This document shows positions 13,447 to 28,500 of a stretch of 64,000 nt of DNA, piece after piece. A program made the translations under genes and the position numbers. The stretch is from Fulvia fulva (lineage: Eukaryota; Ascomycota; Dothideomycetes; Mycosphaerellales; Mycosphaerellaceae). The notes beneath the pieces are model-generated. The model ran no database searches, was not told the origin of the DNA, and worked only from the letters and a program-made list of their open reading frames with translations. Where the stretch lies: the NCBI RefSeq assembly GCF_020509005.1, contig NC_063022.1, forward strand, positions 1,116,001 to 1,180,000, in the 5' to 3' direction. How positions within the stretch are numbered: the stretch's first letter is position 1; each line of letters opens with the position of its first letter.

Positions 13447-16400
13447 TATAATAATTTCGACATTTTCCCGGACCAGTGGTGCTCCACAATTCGCACGAAG
13501 TCCAAGCGGCCCGAGAAGCTGCTGTGCTACTCAATGACCTTCCACAATCCACACTTCATCTTGGCTCACAAGCATGCAATACCCTTCGTGAGACTTCCTG
13601 TTCGGCACGACCGTGGCTGCAAGGAGCCGCTGTCAAGATTGCAAATTCTCGAGATTCGAAGCTCGTACGAAGATGACCTGCACGCTAGAGAATGCGGCCG
13701 GACTTTCGAGTTACACAGCGTAGCGCCGCGAACTAATCCACGGGTCAGATCTTGCTCATTCGTACGACCGCGCGCGTTTTACATGTTGCACTGGCACGAC
13801 TGGGCTCCACGATCATGGGTTCACGTGTAAATGACCATTGCCTTGGGAATCGTACACGTAGGACAGAGGCCATGTGTCGGCATAATCGACCCCCGTGCTG
13901 GGTCGAGCTGCGGCGCAATCATGCTGTTGGCTACCTGAGTTGGAATGCTTCGCTCCTCTTTGTGCGCCTTCGGGACGAAGTCCAGAACCTGATTGTAGCA
14001 GCTCAGCCAAGACTATCTGCTGCACATACAGGGGAGCAGCGGGGAATTTATCTTGAAGCGAAGTGCAAAGGACCACTCGACACTATCGCCATGACTGACA
14101 TTGCTCAAGCGCCGCAGCAAGGTGCATCTTGCTAGACTCGAAGCACAACTGTTTAGCGTCAGCGGCAGCGTAAAGGGCAAGCCGACTACCGCAGTTCGCA
14201 AGGCACAATCCTGCTTCAGGCAAGCTGTACAGGGCGTTACTGCAAGGAATGAGGATCGCGAAGAGGTGTGGCTCGTCGTCCTCTGCTGCGCTCTTCAGCC
14301 CTGTAAGACCTGGCCCTTGTGCCTGGACAACATTCTTGAGTATCGTAAGCTGACCATTCCACAAATGCCGATATGGGTAGCTCACCCGCGCTGCCCTATT
14401 GAATTCACGCACAACATTTCTCTGTGCTGGTGGAAGGAGCCATAGATGCGAGCAATGCGACTGGCCAGGATGAGACGACGAGGACTGCACATTCGCAACA
14501 TACCGCCAACACCAGTGTGCTTATCACTGCAGACCATCGAAACAGCCATGATGCAGTGCTGAGCTGAGCTGAGCGTACACACCACAACTACACCACAAGC
14601 GAAGGGACCCCTGAGTTGGGAGAGAATGCTTCGATAAGCCACTTTCTAGGGAGCTACCAGCCCTTGGCTGACAATCCTCCGCTACAAACTGAAGGTCTAT
14701 GGATGGTGATGTGGCGTCCTCGCAGTGGCTGCAGCCTGTGTTGTCCCGTTTAGGACACTCGCCATTGCTCGCCATGATTGTGGCGCTCAACTGTGGGTTC
14801 TCAACAAATCTGCCTTGGTTGATGCTCGTGTCACGCGCATCGTCGCAAACACTGGAGGCTTGATATCTGCGCGCCAAATGCGATATCGCTATCAATGATT
14901 GTCTGCCTCCAAGCCACGGCGTAGGTCATAAGAGCATATGGCTCTGTCTGCTATGCACAAGCCTTGTAAAAACAAGCGCATGAGCTGTTATGGCGATCAA
15001 AGAGCAGCGTCCCTTCATCGTTTGGCTCAGCAGGGACGACGGACCCATAACCTCTCATGCGCCATAAGCCTTGCATCGTGTGTGAACTTCCACCTCCGGC
15101 ATAGATCACATGCTACGTAGCCGGACTATCCGTGATGCAGCCTCATCGCTATGTCCGCGATATCACACAAACGCCGTCGTCGATCGGAGACTTATCGCAA
15201 CGTTGAGTTCTTGCCAGTGGGTTATTAGGTCTGCCTGTGCATGCTCATGGATGAGGCGTGAGTACAGCTTAACAGGACTGACCTTGCCCATCATGCACAG
15301 CCGGAGATCAGGTATGTGCTGTTGCGATGCAGAAGTCTCACTCGATACCATAGCAGCTGCAAGGCAGCCAGAGACGAGGGTATCGCTGGCTCTGGCGTTG
15401 TTTGTTGGCTGGGTGAGGTCCGCTGCTGTAATGCCGAAGCTTCGTCCGGATTTTACAGTTGCCGCCAGTCGTCAGTGCATCTGCAGGTCTCGAGGAGCCG
15501 TGATCGTGGGTTTGAACATATGCTCTTGCTGTTCAGATAATGTACTCGAACATGGATAGACTAACGCAGCCGCGGCTAGTCACGCAGAGATCTACTGCCT
15601 GGCTGGCAGACTATACATGCTCTGGATGCGTTTGTACGAAAGCTTATGCTTGCGATGCGGACTTGTTTCGCGCGGGAGGCTGGAGTTGCCGATTCACAAC
15701 GTCAACAACAGCGGAAGGAAGCTCGTTGACAGCTGTCATGTCCGAGCATAGACAACCAGAAAGATCGACATACAGTAGCTGCCGTGTCAATCGAAGTGCG
15801 GTAGGATTCGTCCGGAACGGGAGGCATGACAAGCAACCCAAGCCTTATAACGACGACACCGCACTTTGCCACTTCCTGGTCGTATAATGGACGCGACGCT
15901 GGATCTTTAGCACTCCGCAATGCACACCAGTCGGCGAAATGAAACAAGCACTCAGGCGTCACATCAGCGTGGTCCATCAACGTTGTGTCTTGTATGCACT
16001 CAGTCTGCCGCTTTCCCGTCTCCATCGCGGGCCACCGCTATGCGCTGGCAATTGGCGGAGTCTCCAAGTGACTGCCATGGCTTCTTGACCTGAAAATCCT
16101 TGCATCGGACTGAACTCGATGCACGGCTTATCAATCCATCTTGCAACACAATGCAGCTCCAAACCAGAGTCTCAACTATGAGACGACTCTGTGCTTCGAG
16201 ATTCGCTTCCTGAAACGTACGAAACAACGCCTAGGATTGAAAGCTAGGTCTGAAGGTCCCAGGAGATCGGTCACAGTCACCGCCCAGACACCAGAAAGCT
16301 TTCTGAATCTGTGTGAGGCTCAACAAGATCCTCATGGGCTGGCAGCAAATATTGCGCCATCGACCGGTGACGTGACCAGCCCTCGAGATTCCAGGACGAG

Positions 16401-19400
16401 GTTGGCAGATAACGGTCAGGATTCGAAGCACAGTACGTGGTTGTTGACAGCAAAGTCTGTGTGCCGCTTCTCTTGGCGCCTCTACACTTCCGTTGACGAT
16501 TCCCACGAGGTCGGTGTGCTGCCAGATCCGGCCTCGGTGGGCCCTGGAGTTGATCGAGTTGCAGGGATCGACCAACTTTCACGAATCGTGCACAACCGCT
16601 CGGATCTGTCAGCGGTATCACGATGGTCATGCACTCGTAGCCGGGAGCCGAAGCTGAACGCTTGGTCAGTCCCGCAATGTCGAAGGTGGATATTCGTATC
16701 GTATATGCGCCTTCCCAGCACTGACTGCGATGCAGGCTCTTTGTCGTGCATTTGAGAACTTGACGTGAGGTCCAAGTAAGTTTAAGTATGCGACAGGGTC
16801 ACAGCGGTTGGAAACCGTGGCCGCACAGTCAGCGGATCCCTGCATTGATTGGAGTGTAAGTCGGAACGATCTCTATGACTTGCAGAAATACGTACCGATG
16901 GCCCAGCCCTGAAGACTTCCACTATTGGTTCAAGCACTCCGAGGACAGCGATGAAGGTGTAGGAGGTTGGATGTTACAACTCTTTGCGTGAAACCCTTAA
17001 CGCCGTCTGCAAACTTCCCTGTTGCAGCCAAGTGAAACATCCTGTTCGTATACCAGACTGCACCTCTTCGACATCGAAGGATTGCAGAAAGGGCCCGCAT
17101 TTGGTGTAGGGCAAAGTGGTTGTGAGACGGATAAGGGCGCTCTAACATCAGCGTTGGAGACTGTCATCGCGTGCGGTAGGAGACTGATGATGGAAGCCCG
17201 AGGCCGCTATGGTTGGCTGGGTGACAGCTTTGCCTGGACATGCGGTCTCGCAGTCCTGAGGTGTCCTGGTGGTTGTGACGCGCTCGGCTCTCGGAACACG
17301 GTGAGCAACGAAGGGCTGGCAATTGCTGGGCGATTGACTCGGTTTCAGCAGGCTTGAACCAGATCCAACAGGGCTGACTGCCGTGATGAATCTGTGATAG
17401 CGTGGAACACCATGCAGGGCGTTGCTTTGGAGCGTTCATGGGATCCAAGCCCAAAGCCAAGTCTAGATAGACTTCATGCAGGTACAGGGACCTGGATGTG
17501 AAGATCCCAGTCAGCCAAAACATTCTTTCTTCGACATTCCGGTGACGTGACTTGGGCGTTCTTACATGCAGCCCCACGTATATTGTGACCAGAGGCAGTG
17601 CTGTATGCTGTGTTCAATATGCAATTTCACCAGTCAGCGAGGCGCGATCATGCGCAGTACGCCTTATGCGCAATGCTAGCCATTGTTCAAGCATTACATG
17701 TCAGCGCCTGAGACAAGTGTACAGCTGTAGCCTGTGCGAACAGCAAGGGTTGATGCAGCCGAGTCGACAATAGCTGGGAAGCTGCATGAGGAGTGCCTCA
17801 GACTGACACCAGCATCTGGCCGAGGGCAGCATGACATTTCGGACCCTATCCGAGAGATCACGTCGGCGACAGTTTGCTGGTGTGCTCGGTCCCAAGACGG
17901 TATTGCGGCTCATAACCGCGAACAAGCGCGCTCGAAAAGTGCTGCACATACACCGCTTCATTATCCAAATTGACAACTCATACACAAGACATTGGCGCTC
18001 GGCTTGGGCTTCATCCTCTTCCGAGGGATCTTTGAGAATGCCTTTCACGAGGCGCTAATTTCGGACAAGTTCGCAAGAACGACCAGCCCGCTTGTATCTG
18101 ATGTGCATGATGCGATCAGTATACACTCCGTACGCCCGAAAAACCGTCGAATCGCAGATATTTTCGTTGACATGAGACCTCGATTGACGATGCCTCGCTT
18201 GGCTTCCAGCCGACAATGTACGCATGATGCCAAAGTGGGTGGGTAGGAGTCTTGAAATCATGAGCGTCATCGAGCCAACGCCTTCATTCAATGTGTAGAC
18301 ATATGTCCAGCTGATCTCTGCATCACCACTCCGGTCCGGGGCTTGTCTACGAGCGCCTGTTGTGATGAGTGCGCCCACCAGATGCTTCGATACATTGGCT
18401 GGCCGTCCGTCCAGCGGGCTACCGCGAGAGTGGTACCCAATGCAGCTGTTCATCTTTGCAAGACGGCCGCGTTCAAACTGCCCGATGACATCAAGTAGTC
18501 TCCGAAAGTGCGGACAAGACTGCGTTGTGCATGTAGGCGCCGGAAGCGCATGCTTGAGCACAAGTTCGGTCCAAATCGTCCGGACTCTCTACATGGACCA
18601 TGGCCTCAACGTTGTGCACACTGTCCGTTCCAAGGCGCGCGTGTGCACCGATATGCATGATGTCAGTTGCGCAAAGTAGGACACCGGGACATCCTGACCT
18701 TCAGCAGCCAAGGTTACCATGATGAGCTTGTTGCTATTGGTGTTTCGCTTGGCCTGACGAGTGAAGGGAGCTTGCATGGTGGCAGTGAGGTGCTAACAGT
18801 TTTCAAGTACGACCAGCCATGCCGGCAAGGGTACGCTGGTATTGACCACCACCGAGAGCATGTCGGATCAGTGTGCAGAGTGAGTATCTCGAGACAAGAT
18901 GCTACCTCGAGGTCGATTCCGAAGTCGGATGGCAGCAGTATACAGCCACACCCGCGTTCTTGCACATCTTTGCATGATCCGGACCCGAAAGCTCAGTCGA
19001 ACGAATGGTCTGCGTCGAGCGATTAGTGAGCTGGCTGTGCCAAGGAGTCGGCCATTGGGGTCGATTGTATGCTCGTCCGATGTCGAACATGCGTTGTTGC
19101 TACACAGCGCGTTTGTAGAAGCAGCAGAGAATCAACATGGCTGATGTCGCCGCTTCGTAAGCAACTAGTACTGGACAGCTCTTGACAAGCTGGCTGCTGT
19201 CGACGGCCACATGCCATAGATAGATCCAAGGGTTCTGGACAAAAGAGGTGGCCGCCTCACTTCAAGGGGCGGTAGCAAATATGACCAGCGCACAGCGCTC
19301 CGAGTACCTCAAGACGTGCTAAATATTGTCGAATAGAGGCGATCTCATCGATGCTCCTGTACTGTAGAGTTGCTATTATAGCTGGTGAGGATTGCCCTAC

Positions 19401-21652
19401 TGCGATATAAGTGGCAACTTCTCTTGTCGAGGGCCATCGACCCTGTGCCCTGAGTTGAGTCCGAGCGTGCGCTTCACGTTGTCTGAAGTTCAGCAGATTC
19501 ACCCCTGCACTTGGGGCTCAAGCCATGCACGAAAGGGGGCCATATCGTCTGATCTTACCGAATTGGAGTCGTTGAGGAGCTAGAGAACTCCAGAACAGAG
19601 AGGTGAGCATGCAGGGAAGTTATCCGGTGGGTATCACGATATAGAGCCGCTTGGTGTAACAGTATGGCCGAAGAAGTATCACTTCATCATCAGTGCTGGA
19701 GCACTTTCGAAACCCCACTCAGTCATTGCGAGAGGCCGGAGTTGACAGGCGGACAGTGTGTCGATGCTGCCAGCAAGTGACACGATACGTCTGCTCGCAA
19801 TCTTCTTGTATCAGGCTTATACTCACAACGGAGGCCCAAGCGTGTCATGTGCCAATGCGGAAAGAAGCCCGAATCCAGTACTGCTCGTGGGAAGCTGTCT
19901 TGGGGCGATTGCTGCCGTTGGTTCCACTATCCACGATGGTTGATCCTCTGTCAGCGACTACAGCGATGTCGTGTAACACAGAACATTTCCGAAGAGAGTG
20001 TACTCGTGGGCCGGCCGACGCTTTCGGAAGCATATGAAAGTGGATTGCTGCACTGTTGTTCTCGAAGCATGGCCATCCTTTGCCAGGGTGAGCGATGCAC
20101 GACATTTTCAGCCCTATCGAAAGCCGACCTTTGGCCTCGATCCGACGGAGTTGCCGCAGCTAAAGGCACTTCGGCCTGCACTGATAGTGTACCATGCTCA
20201 GTCGAGATGCATATCTGGCGTTGGGCTCATCGATCAGTGACATATGCTATCACCATATGCTCGGCAACAGTCCGCGGGACAACTAACTGCTCACGCACTG
20301 CTGTCAGCCAAGACCTATGCGGGCTTTTGTGGGTTCGGCGTTAATCTCACCATACTGTGGCGTTCCTCGGGGAGGACTGCTAGCATACTATCTGAAACGA
20401 TACAGACGTTGCCCTTCACTTCATGGCTCCAGATCTCGCGTACAGCCTTCCGTGCGCCTGCCGACAGGACGTGGCTGGGTACTCGTTCATGCGTGCTTGG
20501 AGCGGCCGCGCTCACGCAGTCCTGCTGGAGATCACCACCCTGAAAGGAGCATTGTATGTGCTGCCTCGTTGAGCTTCAAGTCAGCATCTTCGTATGGCTA
20601 TGGCGGCACAGCGTGATGCATGACGGCCTGGCTGACGAATTGAAGGCTGCTCCACTGGATCGGATATGAGGCAAGGAAAGCAGTTCCCGAGTGCCATATC
20701 GAAGACTGAAGTGCACCAGCGGATGCCTACCTCCTAGGCATGGCCATCAGGGAAGGAGCGGGCGATGGGATGTGCGACATTTGATGTCATTAACCAAAGA
20801 GCGACATGTTGGGTGGCTGTCGTCGGAAATCCAGTGGTTGCCGTTGTCGTTGCCATAGTCGACGTGATTGGTCCAACCACAACAAGCTGTTCACAGTGGC
20901 ATAATTACATGTGGCGCAGTCGACAGTGCATGGCTCGAGATGATGTTGCAGTCGCACAACAGCCGGACGTTGTATGGCGTGCCAGACTTGCAGAGACCAG
21001 CCATGCAGGCAAGTATTATCGCTTGCATAGATAGTACTGCCAGGTCTTGGAGGTGGAATCGGCAGGGCAGCTTGGCAAAATGTGGTGAGCATTTGGCAGT
21101 GCAGTGATAATTTTGTGAACAGGATGGTAAGCTGCAGGACAGTGACGGGCGTGGCTGCCAAGACTGCATGCTCCGAACGAGGCGTGCTTGCCAAATATCT
21201 CTCTTCCGCGGAGGAGAGGGGATCCCTGCATCCCGGAACGACATCGTCCACCACGACGACCCAAGGACGACACGAACTCGCAGATTTGGTTTCAGAGCGC
21301 GACAATATCACATGGCAATCGCTGTCTAAGCGTCACCGCAGGCTCAGGCTCCGCTAGGCTGGCTACACAAAGCGTGGTCCGCAAGGAAGACAGATGTGCA
21401 CGCATCATGTACATCGACACAGAAACACCGTACAGCAGCGGCCTTGCATGTCCCGGGACTGTGTGAGGTGAGCCGCAGCCAGAGATATGGTACCGAACAG
21501 CATGGCCCGGCGACGATTGGGGGCTACACAGCGGCACGAACCCGACTTGGAACACTTGGAATCACCCACAACGTGCGGCAACACATGGAGCCTGGCGGGA
21601 AGGAGCCTGCGCGCTCTCGCACCTCCAACCACGCCTGCCAGGATGCTCAATA

Positions 21653-21673
21653 AGCAGCAGCAGCAGCAGCAGC
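21653..21673. repeat. (AGC)7 microsatellite
   Basis: Seven perfect AGC units. In one frame they would encode a Gln run within a 128-codon ORF (21487-21873, plus) that has no other recognisable feature, so I do not call a gene here. Confidence 0.8.
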
Positions 21674-22505
21674 ACTCCGGACTGGAACATCATACCTTCG
21701 TCGGTGGTCTCACCAACCAGCCAGCCAACAGACAGCATTCAGCCCTCTCATCATCACAACACTACGGAAGGAGCGTGCGGCAACCATTTCTTCCTGATCA
21801 GGCAATCCATTTGTTTGGCGACGCCGCTAGCCTGCACGCGGCGCTGATGGACATGGAGAGCCGAATTTCGTGACTGCATCTCATCACTGCCCACTATCCG
21901 TGGCCAGCGTCAACCCTATTGATAGCACTGTCTGCTTACCCTTACCCCCGGCGTGCAGAGCACTGCTGTATGGGCGGTGGAGCTTAGCGTCTCGTTCCTC
22001 ATGAACGATGACTGCTCGTTTTGGCTCACGGCTTTCAAGCAAGCACAGGCTGCCACCTGCTGTCGATCGCTCCCGGACGCCTAAAGTATCGAGCGATCAA
22101 GCATGCGGCAGATCCCTGCTCTGTCAATGCTAACGGCCAGTCGATACATAATGCTTTGGTACCCTCTCAGCACGTACTCTTGGAACCATCTCATGCTCTC
22201 TCGTTGTGTCAGGCAGACTAGCCACCTGCCGTTTCAACATTGTTTACTCTCTTCGTCAACGGTCCCGCCACCACCGCCTCTTGTTGACAGCATCATAGTC
22301 CCTCTATATTCATTGCTCATCCGCAGAACTTCTCTAACCATACAGCATTCTTCCGTGCCTAGCCACCACGGATTTCTGCTCACATCAGGTGCTGGATCTA
22401 CGAACTGAGTAACGAAGCCATCCACACCATCAAACCAGCACAACTGAGACCGTACGACTGAACGATCCGAAATACCGAAGAATATCAACCCACATCACCA
22501 TCATA

Positions 22506-25500
22506 ATGTCGAACGTTCTGCTTTTCGGCGACCAAACTGCCGAGCAGTATCCTCTTCTCCACCGCTTGTGCCTACGCAAGGACAATGCTTTGGTGTCCAA
22601 CTTCATCGAGCGAGTTGCTCTAGCTTTGCGTGAAGAAGTCCGCAGCCTTGCACGCAGCCAGCGGAACACGATCCCAGATTTCCTGACTGTGAGCAACTTG
22701 GTCGAGGCGTACTACCAGAAGGGAGACAAGGTGCCAATGCTCGAGTCTGCATTTGTCACAATCACTCAGATCGGGCACTACATCGGTTACTTCTCGGAGC
22801 ATCAGTCAGAGCTGCCGGCTGCGACCAACACTCGCGTGCTCGGACTCTGCACTGGTCTCTTGGCTGCTACTGCTGTTGTCTCTGCAAAGACTGTGGAAGA
22901 GCTCGTTACACTCGGCGTAGAGTTTGTCCGTGTTGCCTTCCGCTCTGGTGCTGCTGTCGAGACCCTCCGCTCGGTACTTGGTCAGGCAGGTCAAGAGAAG
23001 GCACCATGGTCCACCATTGTGACTGGCACAAACGAGCAGGTTGCAAAGCAGGCTCTAGCCACTTTCCACAAAGAACAAGGAATCGCACAAGCCAACCAAG
23101 CCTACATCAGCGCCGTGTCCACAATGGCGCTGACCATCTCCGGTCCACCAACTACCGTGGAGAGATTCTTCCACGAATCCGTTCTTTCCCAGAACAACAA
23201 AGTGCAGATCCCAGTCTACGGACCATACCATGCCGAGCACCTGTTCAGCGAGGCCGACTGCGACAAGATCCTTTCTGGCAACATCGCTCGCGAGCTCAGG
23301 AAACGCACGCCAGCGTCGCTTGTGCACTCTGCTTCCACTGGCAAGCCAATGGTCGCTGAGAACGCCTATGAGCTCGCCAAACTGGCCCTGGGTGAGATGC
23401 TTCAGCGTCCTGTGCGATGGGACTACCTCCTCGAAGACGTTGTATCGCAAATGGCCGCTAGCAAGTTCGGCGCCAAGGTCTACGCCATGGGCGTCAGCAA
23501 CATTGCAAACAGCCTAGTCTCTGCCCTCAAGGCTGGTGGCAAGAACGACGTCTCGGTCATCGATCACACTGCCTTGGAGGAGAACAAGTGCTACGTTGGT
23601 CGCACGCAAAACGATAAAGTCGCCATTGTTGGCATGGCTGGTCGCTACCCAAGCGCTGCCAACCACGAGGCTCTATGGGATCTTCTCATGAAGGGTCTCG
23701 ACGTTCACCGCAAGGTGCCAGCCGATCGTTTCGATGCCGAGGCTCACTGCGATCCATCAGGCAAGGGCAAGAACAAGTCTCACACTCCTTTCGGTTGCTT
23801 CATCGATGAACCAGGTCTCTTCGACCCTCGATTCTTCAACATGTCTCCTCGTGAGGCTGCTCAGACCGACCCCATGGGTCGTCTTGCGCTTGTCACAGCA
23901 TACGAAGCACTCGAGATGTCAGGATACGTGCCGAATCGAACCACCTCTACCAAGCTTCACCGCATCGGTACATTCTATGGACAAACCTCCGACGACTGGC
24001 GTGAGATCAACGCCGCCGAGAATGTTGACACATATTTCATTACTGGTGGTGTGCGCGCGTTCGCTCCAGGCCGCATCAACTACTACTTCAAGTTCTCTGG
24101 CCCATCTTACTCGATCGACACTGCCTGCTCTTCCTCCCTGGCAGCCATTCAGCTTGCATGCACCTCGCTCTGGGCTGGCGATTGCGACACTGCTATCGCA
24201 GGTGGCCTCAACGTGTTGACCAACCCAGACATTTTCTCTGGTCTGTCCAAGGGTCAATTCCTGTCCAAGACTGGCTCCTGCAAGACGTACGATAACGCTG
24301 CCGATGGATACTGCCGTGGAGATTCCTGTGGTTCAGTCATTCTCAAGCGTTACGAGGATGCCATCGCTGACAAGGACAACATTCTTGGCTGCATTCTTGG
24401 CGCTGCTACGAACCACTCCGCTGAAGCCGTCTCGATCACGCACCCCCACGCAGGCGCACAGGAGTTCTTGTACAAGCAGGTTCTGGCAAACGCCGGTGTC
24501 GATGCCCACGAGATCAGCTACGTTGAGATGCATGGTACTGGCACTCAGGCTGGCGACGGCATCGAAATGACTTCGGTTACCAACGTCTTTGCACCTCGCC
24601 ATCGTCAGCGTCGTGACGATCAGCCAGTGTTCTTGGGCGCCATCAAGGCCAACGTCGGTCACGCCGAAGCCGCTTCGGGTATCAACTCTCTCCACAAAGT
24701 CCTTCTGATGATGAAGAACAACAAAATTCCTGCCAATGTTGGTGTCAAGGGTGAGATGAACAAGTCATTCCCTGCCGACTTGAAGGACCGCAAGGTCAAC
24801 ATCTCATTGAAGGAAGTCGATTGGCCACGCAAGACCGCCGCTCCTCGCAAGGTCTTTCTTAACAACTTTTCTGCTGCTGGTGGTAACACCGCTCTTCTGA
24901 TTGAGGATGGTCCGGTTCGTGAGGCACCAAAGGGCGTGGACCCACGAGGTACTCTGCCAATCACTGTCACCGCACGATCGATCGCCTCGCTGAAGCGTAA
25001 CATCGCCAATCTCCAGGACTACGTCAAGGATAATGGCAGCACCGCACTGTCGTCGCTATCCTACACACTGACGGCACGTCGCATCCAGCACAACTACCGC
25101 GTGGCTTTCCCATTGTCCGACATCACCAAAGCCGGTGATGCACTGAAGGCTCAAGTAAAGGAGTCATACCAGCCAGTCCCAATGGCTGCCACTAAGACTG
25201 CGTTCTGCTTCACTGGTCAGGGTTCGCAGTACACTGGCCTGGGTCAAAAGCTATACCAGGACTTGAAGAGCTTCCGCGACGATATCGATCAGCTCGACCA
25301 ACTTGCTCGCATTCAAGGTCTGCCATCTTTCCTCGAGCTTCTCGACGGCACCGATGTTCAGACCCTGTCGCCAGTCAAGGTCCAGCTCGGCATGGCATGC
25401 ATTCAAGTTGCTCTTGCCAACATGTGGGCGGCCTGGGGCGTCACTCCAACAGCTGTCATTGGCCATAGTTTGGGCGAATACGCTGCACTTCACGTCGCCG

Positions 25501-28500
25501 GTGTCATCTCGGCTTCTGACATGGTCCTTCTGGTCGGTCGACGAGCAGAGCTGCTGGTCAAGGATTGCACTCCTCACACACATGGCATGCTGGCCGTCAA
25601 GGGCAGCGTCGAGGCCATCCGTCAAGCTCTGGGCGACAAGATGACCGAGGTCGCTTGCGTCAATGGTCCAGAGGAGACCGTCCTCTGTGGCAGTGGCGAC
25701 ATTGTGGCCGCCGCCAATGACACCCTGACGCAGCGTGGCTTCAAGGCCACCAAGCTGAATGTGCCATTCGCATTTCACTCTGCTCAGGTTGATCCAATCC
25801 TCGATCAATTCAAGAAGATTGCTTCTTCGGTCACCTTCAACAAGCCAGCCGTTCCAGTGCTCTCCCCACTCAGCGGCGAGACGATTCGCGAGGCTGGCAT
25901 CATTGGTCCAGACTACCTTGCACGCCACGCTCGAGAGACTGTCAACTTCTGGACTGCACTCACCAGCGGACAGAAAGAGAAGGTCTTCGACGAGAAGACT
26001 GCCTGGCTCGAGGTCGGTGCTCACCCGGTATGCTCGGGCATGGTCAAGGCCTCCATCGGCGCCACCCTTGCTGCTCCTTCTCTTCGCCGAGGCGAGGACG
26101 CCTGGAAGACAATAGCAAACAGCATGTGCCAGCTTTTCAGCGCTGGTGTGTACATTGATTTTAACGAGTACCACCGCGAGTTCAATGACGCACAGGAGAT
26201 GTACCAGCTTCCAACATACGCCTTCGATAACAAGAAGTACTGGCTCGACTACCACAACAACTGGACTCTCACCAAGGGTGAAGCACCACAGACCAGGGAA
26301 GTTATCGTTGAAAAGGAAGTTGCGGCAGCTGCTCCAGCAGTTGAAATCCCGGCCAAGCGTCTGTCGACTTCTTGTCAAAAGGTCATCAGCGAAGAGTACA
26401 GCGCCAACCAAGCACGTGTCGTGGTCCGCTCAAGTCTGGCCGACAGCAAGCTCTACCCAGTGGTCTGCGGCCACATGGTCAACAATGCTGCGTTGTGCCC
26501 ATCCTCACTCTATGCTGATATGGCATTGACTGTTGCTGACTACATCTGGAAGGAGACACGCCCGGGGACCGAGGCACCTGGCATGAATGTCTGTAACATG
26601 GAGGTACCCAAGCCTCTCATCGCGCAGATACCTCAACCAGCACAAGGTCAACACATCGAGCTCGAGGCCAATGCTGACCTCGAACAAGGCACTCTGAAGC
26701 TCAACTTCCGCAGCGTCCAACCAGATGGCAAGAAGATCCAGGATCACGCCCACTGCACGGTCAAGTACGAGGACAAGACCGCTTGGGCAGACGAGTGGGC
26801 TCGCTACAACTTCATGGTCAAGGCCCAAATGGAGATGCTCACAGCCAAGACTATGACCGGTGGTGCCCATAAGGTGCAGCGTGGTATGGCTTACAAGCTC
26901 TTCAAGGCCCTCGTCAACTACGACAGCAAGTACAGGGCCATGGCTGAGGTCGTTTTGGATGGTGCCAACACCGAGGCATCCGCCACCCTCGACTTTCCTA
27001 CCAAGCCCGATGATGGTGATTTCTACTGCGCTCCATACCACATCGATGGTTCTTGCCACATCTCTGGGTTCATCGTCAATGCCTCCGACCTCTTGGACTC
27101 CGAGCAGAACGTCTATGTATCTCACGGTTGGGGTGCAATGAAGTTCTCCAAGCCACTTATCGCCGGCATGCGCCTCCGCAACTACGTCCGTATGCTGCCG
27201 CAGCCAAACAACATCTCCAAGGGTGATGTCTACATCATGCAAGGCGATGAGATTGTCGCCGTGTGCGAAGGCATCAAGTTCCAGCAGATCCCACGCCGTG
27301 TTCTGAACACGTTCCTGCCACCGAACAAAGGCTCCGCCGCACAAGCAGCACCAGCTCCAGTGGTCAGGCAGACTCCAGTTCGTGCTCCAGTTCCAGCGCC
27401 GATCAAATTGGCTGCTCCGGCACCCATCAAGCGAACCGTCGTGCCTGCTGCACCTACGCCGGTCACTGCAACCAAGAAGCCCAAGCAGAGGAAGGTCTCC
27501 GCGCCCAAGGCGTCCGGCGGCCTGACTGACAAGGTCATGAAGATCCTGGCCAAGGAGACCGAAGTCGATGTGTCCGAGCTCGTTGATGACGCGCACTTCG
27601 AGAACCTCGGCGTTGATTCGCTGCTGTCCTTGACCATCTCTGCCATCTTCCGTGAAGAGCTCGACATGGAAATCAGTCCATCCCTATTCGCTGACTACCC
27701 AACAGTTGGCGAGATGAAGAAGTATTTCGCACAACTTGACCCTGGCTCCAGCAGCAGTAGCAGTAGCAGCGCCGCCGACACCGAGGAAGACTCCGACGAT
27801 GACAGTATCCCTCCAACTGACGTACCAACACCTTTCGACCCTCTGTCTACACCAGCAAGTAGCGCACCGAGTGCCGCGCCAAGCGATGCAGGCAAGCCTG
27901 AGCTCGACTCGCCAACCCGTGATTCTCTTGCGGAGGTAGGTGATGTCTCTCTTGCACGCCATGTCATTGCGCAAGAGATGGGCGTCGACATTTCCGAGAT
28001 CACCGATGGCGCCGAACTCGCTGAAATGGGCATGGACTCGTTGATGAGCTTGACCATTCTCGGCGAGCTTCGTGAGAAGACTGGTGTCGATCTTCCATCA
28101 ACTTTCTTGTCCACCAACCCAACTATCTTGGACATCGAAAACGCTCTCGGTATGCGCCCCATCAAGGCCAAGGCCCCAAAAGCCTCGTCAGCCGCACCTA
28201 AGGCATCAACAAAGACTGATATGAACGAGGTTTCCGCTAGACTAGCGAAGATCAACAAGACGGACATCTCAAAGTACCCTGCCGCTACCTCCGTCCTGCT
28301 CCAAGGCAATGCGAAAGTTGCGACGAAGAAGATCTTCTTCTTACCTGATGGATCTGGCTCGGCTACCAGCTACGTCAGCATTCCCAACCTTGGTCCAGAT
28401 GTTGCAGCTTACGGTCTCAACTGCCCCTTCATGAAGGAACCTGAACAATGGCAGTGTGGTATCGAGGTGTCTTCTCTCATCTACTTGGCTGAGATCAAGC

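Larger units (their letters stand above)
9366..22505. other. 13-kb gene-free interval between melanin regulator and PKS
   Basis: No supported protein gene in over 13 kb. Every frame is broken into ORFs mostly under 150 codons. The longest is 204 codons (16141-16755, plus), without recognisable motifs. Base composition looks ordinary and not AT-rich, so this is not a typical RIP-degraded transposon block. It contains a GATT microsatellite, a 17-bp direct repeat near 13.4 kb and an (AGC)7 tract near 21.66 kb. The last few hundred bases (about 22230-22505) are C/T-rich with a CTATATTC box near 22302, as expected for the PKS promoter and leader. The interval may hold non-coding transcripts or long-range regulatory DNA; that is inference. 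Confidence 0.6.

Noticed and set aside
16141..16755. 204-codon frame in the 13-kb interval
   Set aside because: Longest ORF there, but no motif, no credible splice partner and a length reachable by chance over 13 kb in six frames.
9366..22505. RIP-mutated transposon block
   Set aside because: Composition is not AT-rich and no transposase or reverse-transcriptase motif or long terminal repeat was seen.
25251..27596. Long minus-strand frames (386 and 363 codons) over the PKS
   Set aside because: They are mirror frames of a strongly supported PKS, rich in Leu/Val/Asp from the complementary codon bias, with no motif of their own.
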